The notes below the pieces were generated by a model, which saw only the letters and a program-made list of their open reading frames with translations, was not told where the DNA came from and ran no database searches. Positions 1 through 7,621 of a DNA stretch of 20,519 bases are shown piece after piece. The DNA lies in assembly GCA_029975965.1 (NCBI GenBank), contig JARKOV010000102.1, positions 1 through 20,519 of the forward strand, read 5' to 3'. This DNA comes from Anaerolinea sp. (GTDB taxonomy: Bacteria; Chloroflexota; Anaerolineae; Anaerolineales; Anaerolineaceae). How positions within the stretch are numbered: position 1 is the first letter of the stretch; each line of letters starts with the position of its first letter. Position numbers and translations under genes: made by a program.

Positions 1-758
<758 letters not shown>

Positions 759-761
759 ACC

Positions 762-1814
762 TTACTGCTTCCAGTTCTCAGGCCGCAGCGCGCGCACCTG
801 GGCGCCGGCCTGCCACATCTCCGATTCGCGCATCTCGCGCAGCTCGGCTTCCAATTTTTCCTTGTAATCGGGCGCGCTGTTGGCCTCGATGACGATACGT
901 GTCTCCTCGCCGGAGGCCACGCTCTGGTACAGGCGCTCGAACACCGGCAGGGTCACCTTGCGGAACTCGTGCCGCCAGTCGAGCGCGCCGCGCTGCGCCG
1001 TGGTCGAGCAGTTGGCGTACATCCAATCCATGCCGTTTTGCGCCACCAGGCGGATCAAGCTCTGGGTCAGCTCCTCGACCGTCTCGTTGAACGCCTCCGA
1101 CGGGGTATGCCCGTGCTCGCGCAGCACCTGGTATTGCGCTTCCATGATGCCCGCCAGCGCGCCCATCAGCACGCCGCGCTCGCCGGTCAGGTCGCTGTAC
1201 ACCTCATTTTCGAAGGTGGTCTCGAACAGGTACCCCGAGCCGATCGCAATGCCCAGCGCCAGCGTGCGCTCGCGCGCCCGCCCAGTGTAATCCTGGTGGA
1301 TGGCAAAACTGGAATTGATCCCGCTGCCGGAGAGGAAGTTGGCCCGCACGCTGGTCCCCGAACCCTTCGGCGCGACCAACACCACGTCCACGTACTCGGG
1401 CGGGACGACGCCGGTCTGGTCTTTGTAAACCACGGCGAAACCATGCGAGAAGTACAGCGCGTCGCCCGGTTTCAGGCATTCCACCACCTTGTCCCAGGTC
1501 TGTTTCTGCCCTGCGTCCGAGACGAGGTTCTGCACCACCGTCGCGCGGTGCACCGCCTCCTCGATGGTGAACAGCGTCTCCCCGGGCACCCAGCCGTCTT
1601 TGAGGGCCTTCTGCCAGGAGCGACCGCCCTGGTTGACGCCCACGATGACCTTGATGCCGTTGTCGCGCATGTTGAGCGCCTGCGCGGGGCCCTGCACGCC
1701 GTAGCCGAGCACTGCCACGACCTCATCTTTGAGCACCTCGCGCGCCCTTTCGAGCGGGAACTCATCCCGCGTGACGACCTCTTCCAGCGTACCTGCGAAA
1801 TTCAGCTTTGCCAT
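762..1814 (-). CDS. ilvC: Ketol-acid reductoisomerase (Bacteroidetes/mitochondrial-like type)
   Basis: NAD(P)H- and Mg-dependent isomerisation and reduction of acetolactate or acetohydroxybutyrate, the second step of Val/Ile synthesis. 350 residues. The Rossmann motif GYGVQG is at about 37-42, followed by the catalytic region VLVAPKGSG, the Mg ligands in YSDLTGERG, and the knotted helical domain with NETVEELTQS and CSTTAQRGALDW. The ending (AQVRALRPEN) and wording resemble Bacteroidetes and yeast Ilv5 enzymes rather than the common short bacterial form; this comparison is from memory. The start is taken at the ATG at 1814, with AAGGAG 9 bases upstream. A TTG at 1823 would sit directly against that ribosome site and is unlikely. 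It lies between ilvN (65-base gap) and leuA (3-base gap), so it is a core member of the operon. Confidence 0.97.
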   Translation of the reverse strand: MAKLNFAGTLEEVVTRDEFPLERAREVLKDEVVAVLGYGVQGPAQALNMRDNGIKVIVGVNQGGRSWQKALKDGWVPGETLFTIEEAVHRATVVQNLVSDAGQKQTWDKVVECLKPGDALYFSHGFAVVYKDQTGVVPPEYVDVVLVAPKGSGTSVRANFLSGSGINSSFAIHQDYTGRARERTLALGIAIGSGYLFETTFENEVYSDLTGERGVLMGALAGIMEAQYQVLREHGHTPSEAFNETVEELTQSLIRLVAQNGMDWMYANCSTTAQRGALDWRHEFRKVTLPVFERLYQSVASGEETRIVIEANSAPDYKEKLEAELREMRESEMWQAGAQVRALRPENWKQ

Positions 1815-1879
1815 GCCATCCAACTCCTTGGGTCAATAAGTCCCGGGACGTGCCCGAGCCGTGACGGTCCGGCGGCGAC

Positions 1880-2434
1880 TCAGGCCGCCTCGACGCGCTC
1901 CTGCGCCGAGAAGGCGTGCGCGTGACTGCCGTTGCCGTTGCCATTGATGTAGAGCGGCTCGGTGCCGCGCGCCATCGCCACCACGCCGGTGCGCACCATC
2001 TCGATGATCCCCAGCGGGCGCAGCACCTCGACAAAGCCTTCGATCTTCTCCTCGTCGCCGGTGATCTCGATGATGAACGATGAATTGGTCACGTCCACAA
2101 TGCGCGCGCGGAACACGTCCACCGTTTGCATGATGTGGGTGCGATTCTCGGGCGTGGCGCTGACCTTAATCATCGCCAGGTCGCGTGTCACGCGCGGCAG
2201 GCCGGTCAGGTCCTCGACCTGGATCACGTTGACCAGCTTGTACAGGTAAGCGGTCAGGCGCTCGATCGACTGCGCGTCGCTGTCGACCACAATGGTCATG
2301 CGCGACACGCCGGGCTGCTCGGTGTGCCCAACCGTGAGCGACTCGATGTTGAAGGTGCGCCGCCGGAACAGCGAAGCCACGCGGTTCAGCACACCGGGTT
2401 TATCTTCGACTAATGCGACAATCGTATGGTTCAT
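1880..2434 (-). CDS. ilvN: Acetolactate synthase small (regulatory) subunit
   Basis: Regulatory subunit of acetohydroxyacid synthase; it activates the large subunit and normally mediates feedback inhibition by valine. 184 residues. An N-terminal ACT domain spans about residues 3-77 (TIVALVEDKPGVLNRVASLF is its typical opening; NIESLTVGHTE follows). The C-terminal small-subunit domain covers about 83-157 (DLAMIKVSA, ITGDEEKIEGFVEVLRPLGI, EMVRTGVVAMARG). The last 25 residues are a Gly/Asn/Ala-rich tail not expected to be conserved. The ATG is preceded by a clear GGAGG ribosome site. It lies 68 bases after ilvB, the usual large-small order, so the two subunits are probably made together. The IlvN/IlvH naming distinction is conventional here. 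Confidence 0.97.
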   Translation of the reverse strand: MNHTIVALVEDKPGVLNRVASLFRRRTFNIESLTVGHTEQPGVSRMTIVVDSDAQSIERLTAYLYKLVNVIQVEDLTGLPRVTRDLAMIKVSATPENRTHIMQTVDVFRARIVDVTNSSFIIEITGDEEKIEGFVEVLRPLGIIEMVRTGVVAMARGTEPLYINGNGNGSHAHAFSAQERVEAA

Positions 2435-2502
2435 CTTTCCTCCGCTCTCTCATCGCTCGCCAGGATCAGCCTCGCGGGCGAGGAAATGGCATCCTCTACA
2501 AT

Positions 2503-4218
2503 TCACTCGTCCTGCGCCGTCTCCACGATCGGGTTAGGCATCGGGCGGCGAATCATGTTGTGCAGGTCGGCGCCGGTCGGCACCATCGGGTACACGCTGT
2601 CCTCTTGCTCGACGCGGAAATCGATCACCACGGTCCCTTCGGCGGCGCGCGCCTCGCGGATCGCCGGGCAAACCTCGTCGCGATGGGTGACGCGCAGCCC
2701 GGTCAACCCGTGGGCATCTGCCAGCTTGACGAAGTCCGGGCTGAGCATCGGGGTGGCGGCGTAGCGCCGCTCATAGAAGAACTCCTGCCACTGGCGCACC
2801 ATGCCGAGAAAGCCGTTGTTGATGATCGCCACGTTGACCTTCAGGCTCTCCTGCGCGGCCGTGGACAGCTCTGCCTGGGTCATCTGGAAACCGCCGTCGC
2901 CGACGATCGCCCACACATCCTGTTCGGGGCAGGCCAGCTTGGCGCCGATGGCGGCCGGCAGGCCAAAGCCCATCGTGCCCAGCCCGCCCGAGGTGATCCA
3001 CTGGTTGGCGTTGTCCTGCTTGAAGTACTGCGCAGCCCACATCTGGTGCTGGCCGACGTCGGTCGTGATCAACGCGTTGCCACCCGTCTCACGCCACAGG
3101 TCATGGATCACGTGCGCCGCGTAGAGGTGGTCGCCGGCGGGCAGGTTTTGCACGTCGCGCACCGCGCTGTCGCCCTTCATCTCGCTGATGTGCGCCAGCC
3201 AGTCGGCGTGGTCCTGTGCATCCAGCGCGTCGAGGATCTGGCGCAGCGTCTCGCGCAGGTCGCCGACCATGCCCAGGTCAACCTGGACGTTCTTGTTGAT
3301 CTCGGCGGCGTCGATGTCGATGTGGATCTTGCGCGCATTGCGCGCATAGGTGCTGACGTTGCCAGTCACGCGGTCGTCGAAGCGCATGCCGAAGGCCAGC
3401 AGCAAGTCGGCCTCTTGAATGGCGTTGTTGACCCACGCCTCGCCGTGCATGCCCATCATGCCCAGGTTGAGCGGGTGCGTGGCCGGGAAGCAGCCAATTC
3501 CCAGCAGGGTCAGCGCCACCGGCACGTTGGCCCGCTCGGCGAACTCGCGCAGCTCGGGCATCGCCCGGCTGAGCAGCACGCCCTGCCCGGCGAGGATCAG
3601 GGGCCGCTTGGCGGCGCGCACCATCTCCACCGCCTGCTGGATCTGGCGCGAGACGGGGCGCAGGTCGGGGCGGTAGCCGCGCATCTTGATCGGGGCCGGG
3701 TTGTACTCCCACTCCATCGTACGCTGCTGGGCATCTTTGGCAATGTCCACCAGCACAGGCCCCGGTCGCCCGGTGCGGGCGATGTAGAAGGCCTCGCGCA
3801 GCACGGGGAAGATCTCCTCGGTGTGCGTGACCAGGTAATTGTGCTTGGTGATCGGCAGGGTAATGCCGGTGACGTCGGTCTCTTGAAAGGCGTCGAAACC
3901 GATGAACTTGCTGGTCACCTGCCCGGTGATGAACACGGTCGGCGACGAGTCCATCATCGCGGTGGCGATGCCGGTGACCAGGTTGGTCGCGCCGGGGCCC
4001 GAGGTGGCCATCGCCACCCCCACCTTGCCGCTGGCGCGGGCGTAGCCGTCGGCCATGTGGGCGGCGCCCTGCTCGTGGCGCGTCAGTACGTGGCGCACCG
4101 GGTAGTCCAGCATGGCATCGTAGATGGGCAGGTTGGCTCCGCCGGGGTAGCCAAAGACGACTTCCACGCCTTCGCGCACCAGCGTCTCCCACAAGATTTG
4201 TGCACCCGTAAGTTTCAT
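2503..4218 (-). CDS. ilvB: Acetolactate synthase large (catalytic) subunit
   Basis: Thiamine-diphosphate and FAD-dependent condensation of two pyruvates, or pyruvate plus 2-oxobutyrate: the first common step of Val/Leu/Ile synthesis. 571 residues, the normal family length. Visible motifs are FGYPGGA (22-28), the catalytic glutamate in RHEQGAAH (E49), GPGATN (74-79), and the ThDP/Mg motif from GDGGFQMTQAEL (440-451) to the Asn pair near 467-468. GMVRQWQEFFYERRYA follows, containing the Trp (about 477) known from herbicide-site work in this family. GGAGG lies 8 bases before the ATG. It is the second gene of the operon, 41 bases after ilvD. Catabolic AlsS is unlikely because a small subunit follows. 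Confidence 0.97.
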   Translation of the reverse strand: MKLTGAQILWETLVREGVEVVFGYPGGANLPIYDAMLDYPVRHVLTRHEQGAAHMADGYARASGKVGVAMATSGPGATNLVTGIATAMMDSSPTVFITGQVTSKFIGFDAFQETDVTGITLPITKHNYLVTHTEEIFPVLREAFYIARTGRPGPVLVDIAKDAQQRTMEWEYNPAPIKMRGYRPDLRPVSRQIQQAVEMVRAAKRPLILAGQGVLLSRAMPELREFAERANVPVALTLLGIGCFPATHPLNLGMMGMHGEAWVNNAIQEADLLLAFGMRFDDRVTGNVSTYARNARKIHIDIDAAEINKNVQVDLGMVGDLRETLRQILDALDAQDHADWLAHISEMKGDSAVRDVQNLPAGDHLYAAHVIHDLWRETGGNALITTDVGQHQMWAAQYFKQDNANQWITSGGLGTMGFGLPAAIGAKLACPEQDVWAIVGDGGFQMTQAELSTAAQESLKVNVAIINNGFLGMVRQWQEFFYERRYAATPMLSPDFVKLADAHGLTGLRVTHRDEVCPAIREARAAEGTVVIDFRVEQEDSVYPMVPTGADLHNMIRRPMPNPIVETAQDE

Positions 4219-4259
4219 ATCTCACTCCTCCGTAATTAAGTTCGACCCGGTTCAGCGGG

Positions 4260-5927
4260 TCAATCGCTCAACACCGCGCCCGTGTCGGCGCTGGTGACGA
4301 AATGTGCGTAGCGGCGCAGCCATTTGCTGCCAGTGCGCGGCTGGAAAGGCGGCAAGCCGGCCAGGCGGCGCTGGATCTCCTCGTCCGACAGGCGGGCGTT
4401 CAGCGTCTGCGCTTCCAGGTCGATCTCGACCACATCGCCGGGCCGCAGCGCGGCGATCGGCCCGCCGGCCGCCGCCTCCGGCGAAACGTGCCCGATGCAC
4501 GCCCCGCGCGTCCCGCCCGAAAAGCGCCCGTCGGTGATCAGGGCCACCTTCTCGCCCAGGCCCATCCCCATGATCGCGCTGGTCGGGCTGAGCATCTCCT
4601 GCATACCGGGCCCTCCGCGCGGGCCCTCATAACGGATCACCACCACCTCGCCCGCCTGCACTTCGTGCGCCAGGATGCCCTTGAGGGCTTCGTCCTGCGA
4701 TTCGTAAATGCGGGCCGGGCCGCTGAAGCGGCGCATCGAGGGCGCCACGCCGCCGGTTTTCACCACCGCCCCGCGCGGAGCCAGGTTGCCGAAGAGCACC
4801 GCCAGCCCGCCGTTCTGCGAGTGGGCGTTCTCCACGCGGCGGATCACCGCTGCGTCTTTCACCTCGGCGCCGTTGAGCGACTCGCCCAGCGAGCGACCGG
4901 TGACGGTGATGCGCTCCAGGTGCAGCATCTGCGTGCCGCGCTGCACCTCTTTGAGGATGGCCGGGATGCCTCCCGCGCGGTGCACGTCTTCCATGTGCCA
5001 CTGCCCGGAGGGGCTCACCTTGCACAAATGGGGCACCCGCTGCGAGATAGCGTTGATGCGCTCGAGGGAGTAAGCGATGCCGGCCTCGTGAGCGATGGCC
5101 AGCCCGTGCAGGATGGTGTTGGTCGATCCGCCCATCGCCATGTCCAGCGCGAAGGCGTCGTCCAGTGCTTCAACGGTGAGGATGTCGCGCGGCTTGATGT
5201 CGCGCGCCACCAGCTCCAAGATCTGCGCGCCGGCGCGCTCCGCCAGGGCTTCGCGCTCCGCCGTGCGCGCCAGTGCCGATCCGTTGTAGGGCAGCGCCAG
5301 CCCCAGGGCTTCCATCAGGCAGTTCATGCTGTTGGCGGTGAACATGCCCGAGCACGAGCCGCAGGATGGGCAGGCGTGGTCTTCCAGCAGCTTCAGGCGA
5401 CGCTGGTCGATCTTGCCCGCCTGGTAAGCCCCCACCCCTTCGAAGACCGAGATCAGGTCGATTTTCTCGCCTTCCGGCGTGCGCCCGGCGGGCATCGGCC
5501 CCCCAGAGACAAAAATTGCCGGGATGTTGACCCTCATGGCAGCCATGAGCATACCCGGCACGATCTTGTCGCAATTGGGGATACACACCATCCCGTCGAA
5601 GCGGTGAGCTTCCAGCATGGTCTCGATCGAGTCGCAGATCAATTCGCGCGAAGGCAGCGAGAACTTCATCCCCGGGTGCCCCATGGCGATCCCGTCATCC
5701 ACGGCGATGGTGTTGAACTCGAAGGGCACTCCTCCAGCGGCGCGCACCGCCTGTTTCACCAGCCGCCCGAATTCCTGCAGGTGAACGTGCCCGGGGACGA
5801 TGTCCACGTAGGAATTGACCACGGCGATGAAGGGTTTCTCCATATCGGCGTCGGTGACGCCGGTGGCTTTGAGCAGAGCCCGGTGGGGAGCGTGTTCGAT
5901 ACCGCGTTTGATCTGGTCGGATCTCAT
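4260..5927 (-). CDS. ilvD: Dihydroxy-acid dehydratase
   Basis: Fe-S dependent dehydration of 2,3-dihydroxy-3-methylbutanoate/pentanoate to the 2-oxo acids, the third step of Val/Ile synthesis. 555 residues, full length for the IlvD/Edd family. Motifs: [11 protein letters not shown] (78-87), the cluster Cys in NCDKIVPGM (C119), and [17 protein letters not shown] (187-202) with further cluster Cys. Where plant-type [2Fe-2S] enzymes have a Cys (TPCN), this one reads VPGHVHL, as in E. coli IlvD, so an oxygen-sensitive [4Fe-4S] cluster is inferred. The only in-frame ATG is at 5927, with an in-frame stop upstream. GGAG lies 14 bases before it, a long spacing. It is the first structural gene after the attenuator and is therefore the direct target of that control. 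Confidence 0.97.
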   Translation of the reverse strand: MRSDQIKRGIEHAPHRALLKATGVTDADMEKPFIAVVNSYVDIVPGHVHLQEFGRLVKQAVRAAGGVPFEFNTIAVDDGIAMGHPGMKFSLPSRELICDSIETMLEAHRFDGMVCIPNCDKIVPGMLMAAMRVNIPAIFVSGGPMPAGRTPEGEKIDLISVFEGVGAYQAGKIDQRRLKLLEDHACPSCGSCSGMFTANSMNCLMEALGLALPYNGSALARTAEREALAERAGAQILELVARDIKPRDILTVEALDDAFALDMAMGGSTNTILHGLAIAHEAGIAYSLERINAISQRVPHLCKVSPSGQWHMEDVHRAGGIPAILKEVQRGTQMLHLERITVTGRSLGESLNGAEVKDAAVIRRVENAHSQNGGLAVLFGNLAPRGAVVKTGGVAPSMRRFSGPARIYESQDEALKGILAHEVQAGEVVVIRYEGPRGGPGMQEMLSPTSAIMGMGLGEKVALITDGRFSGGTRGACIGHVSPEAAAGGPIAALRPGDVVEIDLEAQTLNARLSDEEIQRRLAGLPPFQPRTGSKWLRRYAHFVTSADTGAVLSD

Positions 5928-5961
5928 CAGGTTTGTGTCATCTCCAAATCAATGGTTGAAC

Positions 5962-5986
5962 AAAAAAACCGCCCTTTCGGGCGGTT
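5962..5986 (-). terminator. Intrinsic terminator/attenuator in front of ilvD
   Basis: On the minus strand an 8-bp perfect stem (AACCGCCC / GGGCGGTT) closes a GAAA tetraloop and runs into seven consecutive T. It ends about 34 bases before the ilvD start codon, downstream of the operon promoter. It cannot be the end of an upstream gene on this strand, since only the leader lies between it and the promoter. It therefore fits a regulated attenuator. The 5' arm is also complementary to a segment inside the leader reading frame (see the leader entry). Confidence 0.9.
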
Positions 5987-6011
5987 GCTTGTGATTGGTC
6001 TGTTTACGGTC

Positions 6012-6116
6012 TTACGCGTTCACTTCGCATTTTCTGGCCACCCGAACTGGAAAAAGGTTCTCAATTACGAGAACCACAATAAGGACCAGAATGGAAATCG
6101 CGAGGCTCAAAGGCAT
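6012..6116 (-). CDS. ilv operon leader peptide (attenuation), 34 residues
   Basis: A short frame read by hand between the operon promoter and the terminator. It starts ATG at 6116-6114 and ends TAA at 6014-6012. Residues 9-18 are ILVLIVVLVI, ten branched-chain residues in a row; in total 17 of 34 residues are Ile, Leu or Val. All four Ile codons are ATT, whereas ATC dominates in the neighbouring genes. This composition is the signature of a leader peptide whose ribosome stalls when charged Ile-, Leu- or Val-tRNA is scarce, as in enterobacterial ilvL. The ribosome site is weak (AGG, about 14 bases before ATG), and an in-frame stop lies 27 bases before the ATG. No homology to a named leader is claimed. 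The role is inferred from composition, position and the adjacent terminator. Confidence 0.88.
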   Translation of the reverse strand: MPLSLAISILVLIVVLVIENLFPVRVARKCEVNA

Positions 6117-6152
6117 GTGAACGGGTTTGACCTGAAAAATTTAGTTCCCTTT

Positions 6153-6180
6153 ATTGTACAAACTAAAATCGCAATGTCAA
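6153..6180 (-). promoter_or_regulatory. Sigma-70 promoter of the ilv operon
   Basis: On the minus strand: -35 TTGACA (6180-6175, perfect consensus), 16-base spacer, -10 TACAAT (6158-6153, 5 of 6). A transcript would start near 6146, about 30 bases before the leader peptide ATG and about 220 bases before ilvD. The surrounding sequence is clearly more AT-rich than the genes. Confidence 0.85.
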
Positions 6181-6252
6181 TAGGCAATTTTTACGAATTT
6201 GAAAACTCACTTTCCTTCGCCGGATCAGACGAGTGGTTGTGTTTCGGTTTTC

Positions 6253-6286
6253 CTGTAAAATGTGGGCTTTGCCCCACATTTTACAG
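6253..6286. repeat. Long perfect inverted repeat between divergent promoters
   Basis: Arms CTGTAAAATGTGGG and CCCACATTTTACAG match perfectly over 14 bp around a 6-base loop (CTTTGC). With a 2-base bulge the stem extends by five more pairs (GGTTT at 6246-6250 with AAACC at 6287-6291). Neither strand has a following T-run, so it is not a standard intrinsic terminator. It lies about 70 bases behind the ilv promoter and about 110 before the lacI promoter. It could be a dimeric regulator site, a repeat element or a transcription barrier; no function is shown. Confidence 0.75.
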
Positions 6287-6339
6287 AAACCCATTACACC
6301 ATCAGACGAGCAGCCCGCCATGCCTGCAACGGCCGGGAG

Positions 6340-6367
6340 GATCTCGCCAGGCACACCCGGCGAGATC
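6340..6367. repeat. Inverted repeat upstream of the first lacI promoter
   Basis: GATCTCGCC and GGCGAGATC are perfect 9-bp arms around a 10-base spacer. No T-run follows on either strand. It ends 30 bases before the -35 box of the regulator promoter, so an upstream regulator site is possible. Otherwise 6287-6397 shows no convincing gene; a 21-codon ATG frame starting near 6320 has no ribosome site. Confidence 0.5.
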
Positions 6368-6397
6368 AATTGGTCACAAAAGTGAATGCGCCGCCTG

Positions 6398-6426
6398 TTG
6401 AAAAGCGGGAGAACGCGTGCTATAGT
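6398..6426 (+). promoter_or_regulatory. Promoter of the first LacI-family regulator
   Basis: -35 TTGAAA (6398-6403), 17-base spacer, -10 TATAGT (6421-6426). A transcript would begin near 6433, inside the adjacent AGCGCT operator, which leaves only a short leader before the ATG at 6467. Confidence 0.75.
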
Positions 6427-6430
6427 AATT

Positions 6431-6454
6431 GTGAGCGCTCACGGAAGCGCTAAC
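6431..6454. promoter_or_regulatory. Tandem LacI-type operators overlapping the start site
   Basis: A perfect 12-bp palindrome GTGAGCGCTCAC (6431-6442) is followed immediately by a related imperfect one, GGAAGCGCTAAC (6443-6454). Both are centred on AGCGCT, with centres 12 bp apart. The first, with its TAATT flank, closely resembles a symmetric lac operator. Position directly after the -10 box fits repression of this promoter, probably autoregulation by the LacI protein encoded next. Confidence 0.75.
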
Positions 6455-6466
6455 AATCGCCCTCCT

Positions 6467-7504
6467 ATGCCCATCCAGAAGTCGACCACCATCCAGCAAG
6501 TCGCCGATGCCGCCGGCGTTTCGATCCAAACCGTCTCGCGGGTGATCAACAACCGCTACGACGTGTCGGCCACGACCCGCGAAAAGGTCAAAGAGGCCAT
6601 CGAGCGCCTCGGCTACCAGCCCAACGCGATCGCCCGCGGACTGGCCTCCCGGCGCAGCCGCACCCTCGGCCTGGTCACCTACGACTTCGCCGATTACTTC
6701 TTTGCCCAGGTGATCACCGGCGCCGAAGCCGAAGCCCACCGCCATGGCTTCTTCTTTCTCCTCGGTAACGCGCACTGCGACCCCTGCGAGGAGCCGGCCT
6801 ACCTGCGCATGCTCACCGAGCGCCACGTGGAGGGCGTGCTGTTCGTGCGCGAAGGCACGCCGGACGATATGCAGCACCTGGAAGAGTTGCAGAGCGCCGG
6901 GGTGCCGGTGGTGGCGACCGGCTTTTTCAACCCGGAAGCCAAACTGAACCTGGTGGATGTCAACAACCAGGACGGCGGCTACCAGGCCACCCGCCACTTG
7001 CTGCGCGCGGGTCACCGGCGAATTGCGCTGATCACCGGGCCGCTGGCCAACCAGGCCGCCCAAGATCGCCGGCAGGGATACCAAACCGCCCTCGCCGAAG
7101 CCGGCGTGGTGTATGACCCAGAACTGGTGGCCGAAGGCGACTACCTGCACCGGGGCGGTTTCACCGCCATGCAGCGCATCCTGGCGCGCGGCAGGCCCTT
7201 CAGCGCCCTGTTTGCTTCCAACGACCGCATGGCCATCGGCGCGATCAGCGCCCTGCAACTGGCAGGCAGGTCCGTTCCCGAGGACGTTTCGGTGGTCGGC
7301 TTCGACGACATCCCCGAGGCGGAGTTCGCCGCGCCTCCGCTGACCACCATCCGCCAGCCGATGATTCGAGTCGGCAACGAAGCGGTGAAGATGCTCGTTC
7401 AGGCGATCGAAAAACCCGGGCAGCCGAACCGGCTGCTTCGCCTGGACGTGGAGCTGGTGGAACGGGCCTCAGTTAAGCGCGTTGATGGCAGCGGGCCATC
7501 GTGA
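6467..7504 (+). CDS. LacI-family transcriptional regulator (first)
   Basis: DNA-binding sugar-responsive repressor, 345 residues. The N-terminal LacI helix-turn-helix reads TTIQQVADAAGVSIQTVSRV (about 7-26), followed by the hinge helix segment YQPNAIARGLASRRS. The rest is a periplasmic-binding-protein-like effector domain with typical motifs: GHRRIALITGP, FASNDRMAIGAISAL and VPEDVSVVGFDDIP. The ATG at 6467 fits the family N-terminus (MPIQKSTTIQQVA). An upstream in-frame start at 6386 would place the promoter and operators inside the gene and is rejected. No Shine-Dalgarno sequence is evident; the mRNA may be nearly leaderless, with about 34 bases of leader. It probably represses itself and may control the downstream sugar operon. 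The effector is unknown. Confidence 0.93.
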   Translation: MPIQKSTTIQQVADAAGVSIQTVSRVINNRYDVSATTREKVKEAIERLGYQPNAIARGLASRRSRTLGLVTYDFADYFFAQVITGAEAEAHRHGFFFLLGNAHCDPCEEPAYLRMLTERHVEGVLFVREGTPDDMQHLEELQSAGVPVVATGFFNPEAKLNLVDVNNQDGGYQATRHLLRAGHRRIALITGPLANQAAQDRRQGYQTALAEAGVVYDPELVAEGDYLHRGGFTAMQRILARGRPFSALFASNDRMAIGAISALQLAGRSVPEDVSVVGFDDIPEAEFAAPPLTTIRQPMIRVGNEAVKMLVQAIEKPGQPNRLLRLDVELVERASVKRVDGSGPS

Positions 7505-7558
7505 TTGGGTCGGTCAGGCCCCAGAGAGCAACGCTCAGCACTTTAACAACCGAATAGA

Positions 7559-7586
7559 TTGACAAACGCCAAAAATGGTCTATTAT
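7559..7586 (+). promoter_or_regulatory. Promoter of the second LacI-family regulator
   Basis: -35 TTGACA (7559-7564, consensus), 16-base spacer, -10 TATTAT (7581-7586, 5 of 6). It lies in a short AT-rich gap between the two regulator genes, so the second regulator has its own promoter. Confidence 0.82.
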
Positions 7587-7591
7587 GAATA

Positions 7592-7609
7592 TTAGTAAAA
7601 TTTTACTAA
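7592..7609. promoter_or_regulatory. 18-bp perfect palindromic operator of the second LacI gene
   Basis: TTAGTAAAATTTTACTAA is a perfect 18-bp palindrome starting 5 bases after the -10 box and abutting the ribosome site. Size, symmetry and position fit a LacI-family operator used for autoregulation. It differs completely from the AGCGCT operator of the first regulator, so the two proteins should have different DNA specificities. I found no second copy in the window. Confidence 0.8.
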
Positions 7610-7621
7610 AAGGAGATGCGG

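Larger units (their letters stand above)
5962..6146 (-). promoter_or_regulatory. ilvDBNC-leuA transcription attenuator (leader RNA)
   Basis: Predicted leader RNA from about 6146 to the terminator. Segments paired by hand: region 1 (6083-6091, leader codons 9-12, TTCTGGTCC) with region 2 (6032-6039, GGCCAGAA), 8 bp with one bulge. Region 2 (6038-6046, TTCGGGTGG) with region 3 (5976-5984, CCGCCCGAA), 9 bp with one G-U. Region 3 with region 4 forms the terminator. A 7-bp hairpin (6056-6075, GGTTCTC / GAGAACC) lies over codons 14-21 and may act as a pause hairpin. A ribosome stalled on the Ile/Leu/Val run would mask region 1 and leave region 2 free to disrupt the terminator. Free reading to the stop would let the 1:2 and 3:4 helices form. 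No folding energies were computed. Confidence 0.8.

Noticed and set aside
2413..4239. A 608-codon open frame on the plus strand opposite ilvB
   Set aside because: It is rich in His/Val/Arg/Gly in a pattern typical of an antisense shadow; ilvB on the other strand is certain.
5927..5941. A four-codon upstream frame (ATG ACA CAA ACC TGA) whose stop overlaps the ilvD ATG
   Set aside because: Its ATG touches the GGAG ribosome site, so it cannot be initiated normally; probably chance.
5962..6146. T-box riboswitch as the explanation of the ilv leader
   Set aside because: The leader is short, I see no T-box consensus or stem I architecture, and the Ile/Leu/Val-rich peptide gives a better explanation.
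4302..6401. A 699-codon open frame on the plus strand across ilvD and its upstream region
   Set aside because: It is antisense to ilvD, has no ribosome site or family features, and arises from GC-rich codon bias.
6386..6466. N-terminal extension of the first LacI protein
   Set aside because: It would cover the promoter and operators, and the family N-terminus fits the ATG at 6467.
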